From positions 1 through 64,000 of the forward strand of contig NZ_RXMA01000006.1 in NCBI RefSeq assembly GCF_003966125.1: a stretch of DNA of 64,000 bases, given 5' to 3'. The stretch's first letter is position 1, and each line of letters opens with the position of its first letter. This stretch comes from Azospirillum griseum. GTDB lineage: Bacteria > Pseudomonadota > Alphaproteobacteria > Azospirillales > Azospirillaceae. Below, in pieces: positions 43,902-52,279 of this stretch. The translations under genes were made by a program, and so were the position numbers. Below the pieces are notes generated by a model. It was not told the origin of the DNA. It made no database searches and worked only from the letters and a program-made list of their open reading frames with translations.

Positions 43902-44909
43902 ATGGGCTGGGGCCTCCGAATTGTTGCGGGGGCGCTGGTCCTGGTCAGCGCCACAGCCGGGGTTGGTGTCTGGGGTGCCATGCAGGTCATGGCCCCCGGC
44001 CCTCTCGATCATCCCGAAACGGTGGTCATCGCGCGCGGCAGCGGTGCGGAGGCCATCGCCATCACCCTGGCGGACGCCGGGGTCGTGTCGTCGCCGCTGT
44101 TGTTTTTGGCCGGTGCGAAGATCACCGCGATGATCGCAGCCCCCGGCGCACCCCGCGATTTGAAGGCGGGCGAGTACCAGTTTCCGGCGGGCATCAGCAT
44201 TGATGGTGTGCTGGACCAACTGCGGCAGGGCCACACGGTGGTCCGTCGCTTTACGGTCCCCGAGGGGCTGACCTCGGCTCAGGTCGTGGCCTTGCTCGAC
44301 AAGGAACCCGCCTTGACCGGCACGGTCAAGCAACTGCCCAAGAACGGCAGCCTGATGCCGGAAACCTACCATTACGCCTATGGTGACAGCCGCGCCGCCC
44401 TGATTGAGCGGATGCAGACGGCGATGACGCAAACCCTGGCCGAGGCCTGGAAGGCTCGCGATTCGCGTTTGCCGTTCGACACGCCGCAACAGGCGTTGAT
44501 CCTCGCGTCCATCGTCGAAAAGGAAACCGGCATCGCCACAGAGCGGGCGAAGGTGGCCGGGGTGTTCATCAACCGGCTGGAATCCGGGATGAAGCTGCAA
44601 TCCGACCCGACGGTGATTTTTGCCCTGACCGATGGAACGGGGGAGTTGGGACGCGCCCTGACCCGAAACGATTGGAAGTTCGAGTCGCCCTACAACACCT
44701 ATCAGGTGACGGGGCTGCCGCCGGGGCCGATCGCCAACCCGGGCAAGGCGTCGTTGCAGGCGGTGTTGAAGCCGGAACGCCACGATCTGCTGTATTTCGT
44801 TGCCGATGGCAGCGGCGGGCATGTGTTCGCCAAGTCGCTGGCCGATCACAACCGCAACGTCGCCCGCTGGCGCGATGTGCAGCAGGCCCGCCAAGCGACC
44901 GATCCGTAA
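43902..44909 (+). CDS. mltG: Endolytic murein transglycosylase MltG (YceG-like)
   Basis: A 335-aa membrane-anchored lytic transglycosylase that cuts nascent glycan strands and sets their length. One N-terminal helix (about 8-28) anchors it; a LysM-like region (about 40-120) precedes the catalytic YceG domain. The catalytic Glu lies in LILASIVEKETG and YNTY..GLPPGPIANPG is the conserved end motif. It follows fabF, the standard alphaproteobacterial order, and is convergent with a chemoreceptor gene 18 bases away. Confidence 0.93.
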   Translation: MGWGLRIVAGALVLVSATAGVGVWGAMQVMAPGPLDHPETVVIARGSGAEAIAITLADAGVVSSPLLFLAGAKITAMIAAPGAPRDLKAGEYQFPAGISIDGVLDQLRQGHTVVRRFTVPEGLTSAQVVALLDKEPALTGTVKQLPKNGSLMPETYHYAYGDSRAALIERMQTAMTQTLAEAWKARDSRLPFDTPQQALILASIVEKETGIATERAKVAGVFINRLESGMKLQSDPTVIFALTDGTGELGRALTRNDWKFESPYNTYQVTGLPPGPIANPGKASLQAVLKPERHDLLYFVADGSGGHVFAKSLADHNRNVARWRDVQQARQATDP

Positions 44910-44927
44910 ACCTTCGGAAACGGGTCC

Positions 44928-46937
44928 TCAGAGCGCTTTGAACCGTTCGGCCTGGCGGCGCGTGTCGTCGGCCAACCGCGACAATTGCACCATGGTGGCG
45001 GCGATTTCCTCCGACGCGGCGGCGTTTTTGGACGCGACCATCCGCACGCTTTCCACCGATCCCTCGATGTCCTTGACCGATGCCTGCTGCTGCTCCATCG
45101 CCACGGCCACGGCCTGAAAGGCCTGGTCGATACGGGCGACGCGTTCGGCCAGGCCATCCATCATCCGGCGGGCCTGTTCGGTCACGGCGGTGCCTTCTGC
45201 GGCCATCGCGGCGGCGGTCTCGATGATGTCGGCGATCTGGCGGGCGCTGTCGACCGCGCTGTCGGCCAGCTTGCCGACTTCCTCGGCCACCACCTCGAAC
45301 CCCTTGCCTTGTTCTCCGGCGCGGGCAGCCTCGATGGAGGCGTTGACGGAGAGGATGTTGGTTTTCACAGCGATCTGGGTGATTGCTTCGGTGATGCGCC
45401 CGATCCGGCGGCTGTTTTCGGCGATGGTCTGCGACACGCTCAACAGGCGGGCCATGTCCTGCTTGCCCTTGTCGGCGAAACCGGCGGCATCCTTGACCAT
45501 GTCGGACACGTCGCGGGTGCTGTCAGTGACATGGGCGATGGCGCGGGCGGACTGCCCCACGGCGATGACCACCTGATCGAGATCGCCGGTCTGTTCCGAG
45601 GCGCCATCAGAAACCTGCGCCACGGCGGTGCTCGCTTGACCGGCGGCGATGGCAACCTGGGTGGCCTGATCGCCGATGGACTGGAAGGCCGCCCCGGTTT
45701 GCTTCAGCAAATCGACCATTTCGCCATAGGCCCCGTGAAAGGCGACGGGGCGGTCGTTGGCGGTGTCGGCCGTGCTGCGGCTCCCCGTGGTCATCCCGGA
45801 CAACCGGTGCATCTCGCGGTGCAAACCGTGCAGAACCTGGATGACGCTGCTGATGGCACGACCGATGGCTCCCAACTCGTCCTGGCGTCCGGTGCCAGGG
45901 ATGGTGACGGTCAGATCGCCCTCAGCCAAACGCTGAATCGCCCGCGTGGTCGCTGTGATCGGGTTGCTCAGGCTGCGGGCGATGAGGATGGACAGCAGAA
46001 CACCCACGGCCAGCGCCCCCAGCGCGCCGGTCCACAACAGGGCAACGGCGCGGTTGCGCCCGGCCTCGCGCTCCGCCAACTGCCCGGCGACCAGGGTGTC
46101 GACCCGTTCGCTCACGGCATCGGCGGCGCTTTTCATCGCCGCACGGGCTTTGGTCCGCTGTTGGATGATGTCCCGCACCAGCAGAAATTCGGTTTCAACC
46201 CCCAGAACGGCAGCGGTCAGGTTGGCGATGTCGGCCTGGGTGGAGGAGTCAGGCGCGCTTTTCTTGGCGTCAGCCACAACATACAACAGCTTGTCGATGC
46301 TGGCGTTCAGGCTGTCACGGCCCGATCCACCGCCTTCGATCAGGAACTGCTGGATGTCGAGCATTGCCCCCCGGGTTTCCTGGATCATCCGGTTGGCGAT
46401 GCTGGACATCACCACAGAGGATTCCAGGGTCGCCATCGCGTCACCGTCCATCGGATCGGTGTGCAGGCGGATCACCGCGTTGGAATAGCGGTCGGCTTGC
46501 GCGTGGGAAATGGATTGCGCCGCAACCAGCAGAACAGCGGTCTGTTTGCGCAGCTTGGACAGGCTGGCGAACTTCTCCACCTCCAACCGCACCACTTCGT
46601 CAAAGGCCTTGCGGTAGACCGTCAGCTTTTCGAGCGCTTCACCCAGAATCACCGGGTTCACCGGGTGGGCGGGATCGTTCAACAGGGCTTCGGCGTCGGC
46701 CTTCAGCGAGTCGGTCAGAAAGCGCACCCGGCGGCTGGCCGACGGATCGATGTCGATCAGATAGCGCGCCTCCTCCAACCGGGCGAGGTTGAGCTTGCTG
46801 TCCAGCGTGGCGGTGCGGCTGGCCACGTCCACCCGTCCGGCGTAGGTGTCCAACCCGTTCCAGCCCACGGCGGCGACCGACACGGTCAACAGCAGGATGG
46901 CGGAAAACCCCAGGGAGATGCGGGTGGCGATCGACAT
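44928..46937 (-). CDS. Methyl-accepting chemotaxis protein (transmembrane)
   Basis: A 669-aa chemoreceptor. A first membrane helix (about 10-30), a helical periplasmic sensor region of about 280 residues, a second helix (about 305-325), a HAMP domain and the signalling coiled coil follow in order. The hairpin tip KTNILSVNASIEAARAGEQG and the flanking helices are fully conserved. No C-terminal CheR/CheB-binding pentapeptide is seen. The tip and flanks closely match those of the divergent receptor at 47096, including at DNA level. The ligand is unknown. Confidence 0.93.
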   Translation of the reverse strand: MSIATRISLGFSAILLLTVSVAAVGWNGLDTYAGRVDVASRTATLDSKLNLARLEEARYLIDIDPSASRRVRFLTDSLKADAEALLNDPAHPVNPVILGEALEKLTVYRKAFDEVVRLEVEKFASLSKLRKQTAVLLVAAQSISHAQADRYSNAVIRLHTDPMDGDAMATLESSVVMSSIANRMIQETRGAMLDIQQFLIEGGGSGRDSLNASIDKLLYVVADAKKSAPDSSTQADIANLTAAVLGVETEFLLVRDIIQQRTKARAAMKSAADAVSERVDTLVAGQLAEREAGRNRAVALLWTGALGALAVGVLLSILIARSLSNPITATTRAIQRLAEGDLTVTIPGTGRQDELGAIGRAISSVIQVLHGLHREMHRLSGMTTGSRSTADTANDRPVAFHGAYGEMVDLLKQTGAAFQSIGDQATQVAIAAGQASTAVAQVSDGASEQTGDLDQVVIAVGQSARAIAHVTDSTRDVSDMVKDAAGFADKGKQDMARLLSVSQTIAENSRRIGRITEAITQIAVKTNILSVNASIEAARAGEQGKGFEVVAEEVGKLADSAVDSARQIADIIETAAAMAAEGTAVTEQARRMMDGLAERVARIDQAFQAVAVAMEQQQASVKDIEGSVESVRMVASKNAAASEEIAATMVQLSRLADDTRRQAERFKAL

Positions 46938-47095
46938 GCCGACGATGTTCCTGCGTGTTGGCCTTGGCGTGCTGCTTTGGTTTAACCTTGCGTCGGTTGG
47001 GGTGCATCCGGCAAGTCATATGGCGGTTGCCATCGCATCCGTTTCCCTTGTTCGATCCGTTTGCTCGATCCGTTCGTGTGGTGGGGAGCCGATCC

Positions 47096-48307
47096 ATGTC
47101 CTTTCCGGTCGATCTGCGTGCTGTTCCCAAGCTGTGCCTGATGGCGTCGCTGCCCGCCGCCAGCGCGTTGGTGCCGCTGGTCCTGCCGCTGGTCCTGCCG
47201 GGGTTGGACACACGCACGCTGTGGTTGGCCACCGGTGGCGCTCTGGCCATCGCGCTGCTGATCGGGGCGGTGATCGTGCTTGATGTGGCCGATGCGGTGC
47301 GCCGCTTGGAATCCTCGGCGGTGGCGCTGGCTGAGGGGCGATTCGAGGGGTGGCGGGCGGCTCCGGCGCGTGGCGATGAGATCGGACACAGCCAGGCGGC
47401 GTTGGATCGGCTGGCGAAGACTCAAGCCACGCTGCACGCGGAGTTGACGCGCCTGGTCGAAGGTGGGGAAAGCGATGCGGTGTGCGGTCCGGCCTTGCCC
47501 GGTGCTTATGGGGTGATGCTGACTTTGGTGGAGGGCGCGCGTCACTCCTTCCAGCGCATTGGCGAGCAGGCGACCCAGGTCGCCGTCGCCGCTGGCCAGG
47601 CGAGCACCGCTGTGGCGCAAGTGTCCGACGGGGCGGCGATTCAGACGGAGGACTTGGACCGGGTGGTGCGCGCGGTCGGTCAATCGGCCCGCGCCATCGC
47701 GTCCGTCACCGACAGCACGCGCGCGGCCTCCAACATGGTCAAGGACACCGCCGGGTTTGCTGACAAGGGCAAGGTCGAAATGGAACGGCTGGTCCGGGTG
47801 TCGCAAACGGTGGCGGACAACAGCCGCCGGATCGGGCGCATCACCGAAGCGATCACCCAGATCGCTGTGAAAACCAACATCCTCTCCGTGAACGCCTCCA
47901 TTGAGGCGGCCCGTGCCGGGGAACAGGGCAAGGGCTTTGAGGTGGTGGCCGAGGAGGTCGGCAAGCTGGCCGACAACGCGGTCGAAAGCGCTCGCCAGAT
48001 CGCCGACATCGTCGAGGCCGCCGCTGCCATGGCCGAGGAAGGCATGGCCGCCACCGCCGAGGTGGTGGCGATGATGGACGGCATCGCCGAGCGGGTGACG
48101 CAGTTGGACCGTATGGTGCAATCGGTTGCCGGGGCGATGGCCCAGCAGCAGGACAGCATCGTCGAGATCGAATCGAACGTCGGCAACATCCGCAACGTTG
48201 CCTTTAAGAACGCCGCCGCGTCGGAGGAAATCACCACCACCATGGTCCAACTGTCGCGCCTGGCCGACGACACCCGCCGATTGGCCGATCGGTTCAAGGC
48301 GCAGTGA
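47096..48307 (+). CDS. Methyl-accepting chemotaxis protein without periplasmic sensor
   Basis: A 403-aa receptor with two adjacent N-terminal membrane helices (about 12-35 and 43-62) and only a few residues between them, so no periplasmic ligand domain. A short HAMP-like linker leads to a signalling domain almost identical to that of the divergent receptor. It may sense cytoplasmic or membrane cues or form mixed arrays. I chose the ATG at 47096, which has GGGGAG seven bases upstream; the frame to 46955 overlaps the divergent promoter region. It is first in the mcp-cheR-cheW-cheB-cheY-cheA run. Confidence 0.9.
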   Translation: MSFPVDLRAVPKLCLMASLPAASALVPLVLPLVLPGLDTRTLWLATGGALAIALLIGAVIVLDVADAVRRLESSAVALAEGRFEGWRAAPARGDEIGHSQAALDRLAKTQATLHAELTRLVEGGESDAVCGPALPGAYGVMLTLVEGARHSFQRIGEQATQVAVAAGQASTAVAQVSDGAAIQTEDLDRVVRAVGQSARAIASVTDSTRAASNMVKDTAGFADKGKVEMERLVRVSQTVADNSRRIGRITEAITQIAVKTNILSVNASIEAARAGEQGKGFEVVAEEVGKLADNAVESARQIADIVEAAAAMAEEGMAATAEVVAMMDGIAERVTQLDRMVQSVAGAMAQQQDSIVEIESNVGNIRNVAFKNAAASEEITTTMVQLSRLADDTRRLADRFKAQ

Positions 48308-48320
48308 CGGGGTGCCGCCG

Positions 48321-49223
48321 GTGAGCGTGTCCCCTGAAACCCTGGAGGCGCTGGCCCGCCGCCTGTTGGACGATGTGCGGCGCAAGGCCGGGATTAGCCA
48401 CGACCGCCCGCTGGAACGCAAACTCACCCGTATCCTGTCCGCCATGCCGTTGGCGGTGCTGGAACTGTGGGTGGCGCAAATCGAGGCTGCCGATCCTGAC
48501 AGCCCGGATTGGCTCAGTCTGATTGAAAATCTGACCATTCACGAAACCTATTTCTTCCGCGATCCACAGCATCACGAGCATGTCCGTCACCGGGTCCTGC
48601 CCGCCCTGATCGACGCCCGGCGTTCGGAACGGCGGTTGCGCCTGTGGAGCGCCGGTTGCGCGAGCGGTGAGGAAGCCTATGGGCTGGCCATCCTGGCCCT
48701 GGAGGCGTTGGCCGATGCCGGGGAAGCCCGACGCGGGACGGACGGCGTTGCCACCGCTTGGGAGGTGGCGGTCGTGGGCACCGACATCAGCCGTATCGCT
48801 GTGCGGCAGGCACGCCACGGCTGCTATGGCGAAGAAGGCATGGGGTCGTTTCGCGATTTGCCCGCCGCCTACGCCTCGTGGTTTGTGCCGTTGGTCGGGG
48901 AGGCCGCTCCCTGCCGCCGGGTGCGGGAGGATGCCCGGCGTCTGGTCCGTTTTGAACGGCACAATCTGATGGGGAATGCAGCGCCGGATGGCCGATCCGC
49001 CGACGACGCCTTTGACCTCGTGTCCTGTCGCAACGTCATGATCTATTTCGACGACGACAGCCGCGAGCGGGCGATGCGGCTCTTGATCGGGGCGGTTGCG
49101 GTCGATGGCTGGCTGGTTTTGGGTGCGACCGACCGCTTGCCCGATGGCGCTCCGTTCGAGCGTGTTCACGGCGACCGTGCCGTTGCCTACCGCCGCCGCT
49201 CTGACAAGGCGGGGGTGCCATGA
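48321..49223 (+). CDS. cheR: Chemoreceptor methyltransferase CheR
   Basis: A 300-aa SAM-dependent glutamate methyltransferase acting on chemoreceptors. The N-terminal helical domain (about 1-75) precedes LTIHETYFFRDPQ, the SAM motif LRLWSAGCASGEEAYGLA, VVGTDIS and FDLVSCRNVMIYFD, all CheR signatures. The GTG at 48321 is chosen: it is 14 bases after the receptor stop and gives the family length. It overlaps the CheW gene by four bases. Confidence 0.93.
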   Translation: MSVSPETLEALARRLLDDVRRKAGISHDRPLERKLTRILSAMPLAVLELWVAQIEAADPDSPDWLSLIENLTIHETYFFRDPQHHEHVRHRVLPALIDARRSERRLRLWSAGCASGEEAYGLAILALEALADAGEARRGTDGVATAWEVAVVGTDISRIAVRQARHGCYGEEGMGSFRDLPAAYASWFVPLVGEAAPCRRVREDARRLVRFERHNLMGNAAPDGRSADDAFDLVSCRNVMIYFDDDSRERAMRLLIGAVAVDGWLVLGATDRLPDGAPFERVHGDRAVAYRRRSDKAGVP

Positions 49224-50710
49224 CGGGCGGCTTCCTGACCTTTGACATTGCCGGCACCCCCTTTGCCCTCGACAACGCCGAGGTGATCGAGGTGGCGGAA
49301 TCGACCCGCGTCACCCGCTTGCCCTTCAGCCCGCCGCACGTCGATGGGGTGGCGAACGTCGCCGGTCGGATACTGCCGGTGCTGGACGTCACCGGTTGCC
49401 CGTCGCTGGGGTTGGCCTGGGGCGGGGGGCGCAAGGGCGGGCTGTTGATCGTGGTGCGCGCGGTCAACGGGCTGGTGGCGCTGCGCGCCGGGCGGATCGG
49501 CGGATCGCTGCCCGTGGACAGGGTGACGCTGGAGCCGCCCGCCGTTGAGGACGCGGGCGCGCCGGTCGTCGGGCGGTTGCGTCATGGCGACCGCGCCCTG
49601 CGTTTGCTGGCGTTGGAGCGGCTGGAACTGGGCCGGGGGGCGGCTCAGGTCGCCGCTGCCGGAGAGGGGAAGGCGTTGACCGGCTTCGCCGCCGACCCGC
49701 CGGACCCATCGCGGGAACGCGACACGCTGCGGTTGTTGATCGTCGAGGCGGGTGGGCGTGTTCACGCGCTGGACATGGCTGACATTGTCCTGGTCTTTCC
49801 AGTGACGGAAGTGCGGTCGCTGCCCAACGCCCCGGCGCTGGTGCGTGGGATGGGGCGGGTGCAACGGCGTCCGGTGCTGTTGACCGATCCGCTCAGCGGA
49901 TGCCCGCTGCACCGAACGGCGCACGGCGTGGCTCCGGACGTTGGTGGTTACGCGGTGGTGCACGTCACCCCGCGCGGCCCGGTGGGCGTTCGGGTGGACG
50001 CGGTGCGCGGTGTGGCGCGTGTGCCGTTGGATCGGGTGAAAACCGGGGAAGCCGATGCGCCGAACGAAATCGTGGATTACGATGGGGCTTGGCTGGACGT
50101 GAGAAGCGGCATGCGCATGTTGGGCGAGCATCTGGACGAGATCGGCCCCCTGATTCCCGATGGCGGTGATATGGCCGACAGCCGCTTGCCGCGCCGCCTT
50201 TATCGGCGTTTCCTGACCTTTCTGGTGGAGGAGCGGCTCTACGCGATGGAGTTCGAGCGGGTGCGCCGGGTGGTGGAGGTGTCGGGGCGGCTGCGCCTGC
50301 CGCAGGGTGGCCGCAGCTTTGACGGGTTGACCGACGTCGATGGCTCGATCCTGCCCGTTCTCGACCTGCGCCGGTTGCTGGCGCGCGGCCCGGTGGGGCA
50401 GACGTCCGCCGAATCCGGCGTTGCCATCCTGATTGAGATTCAAGGGGGAACGGTGGCGGTGATCGCCGATTCGATCCAGCGCATCCGCAAGATCCCCAGC
50501 GACGACGTGGATCCGATGTCCGACCGTCTCACCGCCGCCGTCATCCGATTGGACAGCGCGCTCATCCCTGTGTTGCGCCCGGAAGGTCTGATGGCCGACG
50601 CCAAAGCGGCCGAAACAGCCGGATCGGTCGCGCTTCCCCCCGTCAGCACGGTGTCCGTCAACGCTTCCTCTGTGATCGACGCTTCCACAACCAACGCGAG
50701 GCCAGGCTGA
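49220..50710 (+). CDS. Triple-domain CheW-like scaffold protein
   Basis: A 496-aa protein built of three CheW-like domains in tandem (about 1-145, 165-310 and 330-465), each with the alternating strand pattern. The first and third show VDGVANVAGRILPVLDV and DVDGSILPVLDL, the typical CheW coupling segment; the middle is less canonical. A Ser/Ala-rich tail ends it. Standard CheW proteins are single domains of about 160 residues, so this probably bridges several receptor or CheA contacts. It is coupled to cheR (ATGA) and to cheB (TGATG). Confidence 0.85.
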   Translation: MTGGFLTFDIAGTPFALDNAEVIEVAESTRVTRLPFSPPHVDGVANVAGRILPVLDVTGCPSLGLAWGGGRKGGLLIVVRAVNGLVALRAGRIGGSLPVDRVTLEPPAVEDAGAPVVGRLRHGDRALRLLALERLELGRGAAQVAAAGEGKALTGFAADPPDPSRERDTLRLLIVEAGGRVHALDMADIVLVFPVTEVRSLPNAPALVRGMGRVQRRPVLLTDPLSGCPLHRTAHGVAPDVGGYAVVHVTPRGPVGVRVDAVRGVARVPLDRVKTGEADAPNEIVDYDGAWLDVRSGMRMLGEHLDEIGPLIPDGGDMADSRLPRRLYRRFLTFLVEERLYAMEFERVRRVVEVSGRLRLPQGGRSFDGLTDVDGSILPVLDLRRLLARGPVGQTSAESGVAILIEIQGGTVAVIADSIQRIRKIPSDDVDPMSDRLTAAVIRLDSALIPVLRPEGLMADAKAAETAGSVALPPVSTVSVNASSVIDASTTNARPG

Positions 50711-51831
50711 TGGACGCGCCGCGCATCCGCTTGCTGGTGGTGGACGACAGCAACTTCGTTCGCGTCGCCCTGCGCAAAATGCTGGAGACCGCCGCCGACA
50801 TCGACATCGTCGGCGAGGCGCGCAACGGGGCGGAGGCGCTGCGCCTGTCGCGGCGGTTGAAGCCGCATGTTGTCGCCATGGACCTGAACATGCCGATCAT
50901 GGACGGGATCGAGGCGGTTCAGGCCATCGCGCAGGAGAAGGGGCCGCCCTGCATCATGGTGTCCAACGAAACCTCCGACGGGGCCAACGCGACCATCCGC
51001 GCCCTGGAATCCGGGGCGGTGGATTTCGTCTGCAAGAACACCTCCTTCATCGCCTTTGACACCGTGTCGATCGAACGGCAACTGACGGACAAGGTGCGCC
51101 ATTGGGGGCGTTGGCGGATGACCGCGTTGGGCGAGGGGCGGGTGAAGCCCGCGCCCGTCGTGGAGGCGGTGACGGCCCGTCCGTCGCTTTCCCCGCGCAC
51201 CGTCCAGCCGGTTTCGGAGCGGACAGGGCGAGGGCATGCCGGGCAAGGGCACAACCGGCCCGATCTGGTGGTGGTCGGTGTGTCCACCGGCGGGCCGGTG
51301 GCGCTGGTCGAACTGCTGGGGGGCTTGGGGCCGTTGCCTTGCCCGCTGGTGGTGGCCCAGCACATGCCCGCCAGCTTCACCGCCGGGTTCGCCGCCTCGC
51401 TCGCCCGCACCCTCAAACGCCCGGTGGTGGAGGGGGAGGAGGGCGCGCCGCTGGAACCGGGAACCGTCGTCATCCTGCGCGGCGGAACCGATTGGGCGGT
51501 GAAGCGGTCGGCGGCCGGGCGTTTCCTGTTGCAGCGGGTGGCCGACAGCGGCGAACCGCACCACCCCTCCGCCAACCGTCTGTTCCGTTCCGCCGGGCTG
51601 GAGGCGTCAGCCCCGGTCGGCGTCATCCTGACCGGGATGGGCGACGACGGATCGGCGGGCGCGGCGGAACTGGCGGCCCGGCGTCATCCGGTGCTGGTCC
51701 AGGATCCCGCCACCTGTGCGGTGGACGGCATGCCCAATTCGGCCATCCGCGCCGGGGTGGCCACCGATGTTCTTCCGGTCGCCGCGCTGGCGGCCAAACT
51801 CAACGCTCTCTTCACTCTTACGCAAGCATAG
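50710..51831 (+). CDS. cheB: Protein-glutamate methylesterase/response regulator CheB
   Basis: A 373-aa two-domain protein. The receiver (about 5-125) has the acidic pair DD (12-13) and phosphoacceptor Asp58 in AMDLNMP. The C-terminal methylesterase keeps the catalytic set: Ser192 in GVSTGGP, His in AQHMP and Asp in GMGDDG. A linker of about 50 residues is rich in Pro and Arg. It removes receptor methyl groups in adaptation, opposing CheR. Its start overlaps the CheW stop by one base. Confidence 0.94.
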   Translation: MDAPRIRLLVVDDSNFVRVALRKMLETAADIDIVGEARNGAEALRLSRRLKPHVVAMDLNMPIMDGIEAVQAIAQEKGPPCIMVSNETSDGANATIRALESGAVDFVCKNTSFIAFDTVSIERQLTDKVRHWGRWRMTALGEGRVKPAPVVEAVTARPSLSPRTVQPVSERTGRGHAGQGHNRPDLVVVGVSTGGPVALVELLGGLGPLPCPLVVAQHMPASFTAGFAASLARTLKRPVVEGEEGAPLEPGTVVILRGGTDWAVKRSAAGRFLLQRVADSGEPHHPSANRLFRSAGLEASAPVGVILTGMGDDGSAGAAELAARRHPVLVQDPATCAVDGMPNSAIRAGVATDVLPVAALAAKLNALFTLTQA

Positions 51832-51843
51832 GAAACCCGGTTT

Positions 51844-52260
51844 ATGGCGAAGCCTACGATCCTGCTGGTCGATGATTCGGTGCTGATGCGCACCATCATT
51901 GGCGACATCGTGCGCTCCGACGAGGATCTCGATCTGGTCGGCGCGGCGGAAAACGGCAAGGTGGCGTTGGAGATGGTCAAGACGCTGAAGCCCGACATCG
52001 TGCTGCTCGACATCGAGATGCCGGAAATGTCGGGGCTGGAGGTGATGGAGCATCTGTCCCTGACGTCGCGCGCCAAGGTGATCATCATTTCCTCGGTCGC
52101 GCAGGTCGGTTCGCCCGAAGCGAACGAGGCCCGCGCGCTGGGGGCGGTGGAGATCATCGCCAAGCCATCCGGCACGATGAGCCTCGATCTGGCCCACAAG
52201 AAGGGGCACGACATCGTCGTCGCCATCCGCCGGGCCGCCGGTCTGCCCCTGCGGTCCTGA
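51844..52260 (+). CDS. cheY: CheY-type response regulator
   Basis: A 138-aa single receiver domain. Acidic pair Asp10-Asp11, phosphoacceptor Asp56 in LLDIEMP and Lys107 in IAKPSG are in place. The KPSG ending and the SSVAQ segment resemble receivers of CheB, so it may have arisen from one, but there is no output domain. It is likely the diffusible output or a phosphate sink of the cluster. Confidence 0.87.
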   Translation: MAKPTILLVDDSVLMRTIIGDIVRSDEDLDLVGAAENGKVALEMVKTLKPDIVLLDIEMPEMSGLEVMEHLSLTSRAKVIIISSVAQVGSPEANEARALGAVEIIAKPSGTMSLDLAHKKGHDIVVAIRRAAGLPLRS

Positions 52261-52279
52261 CGGAACGGGCGCGCGGGGC

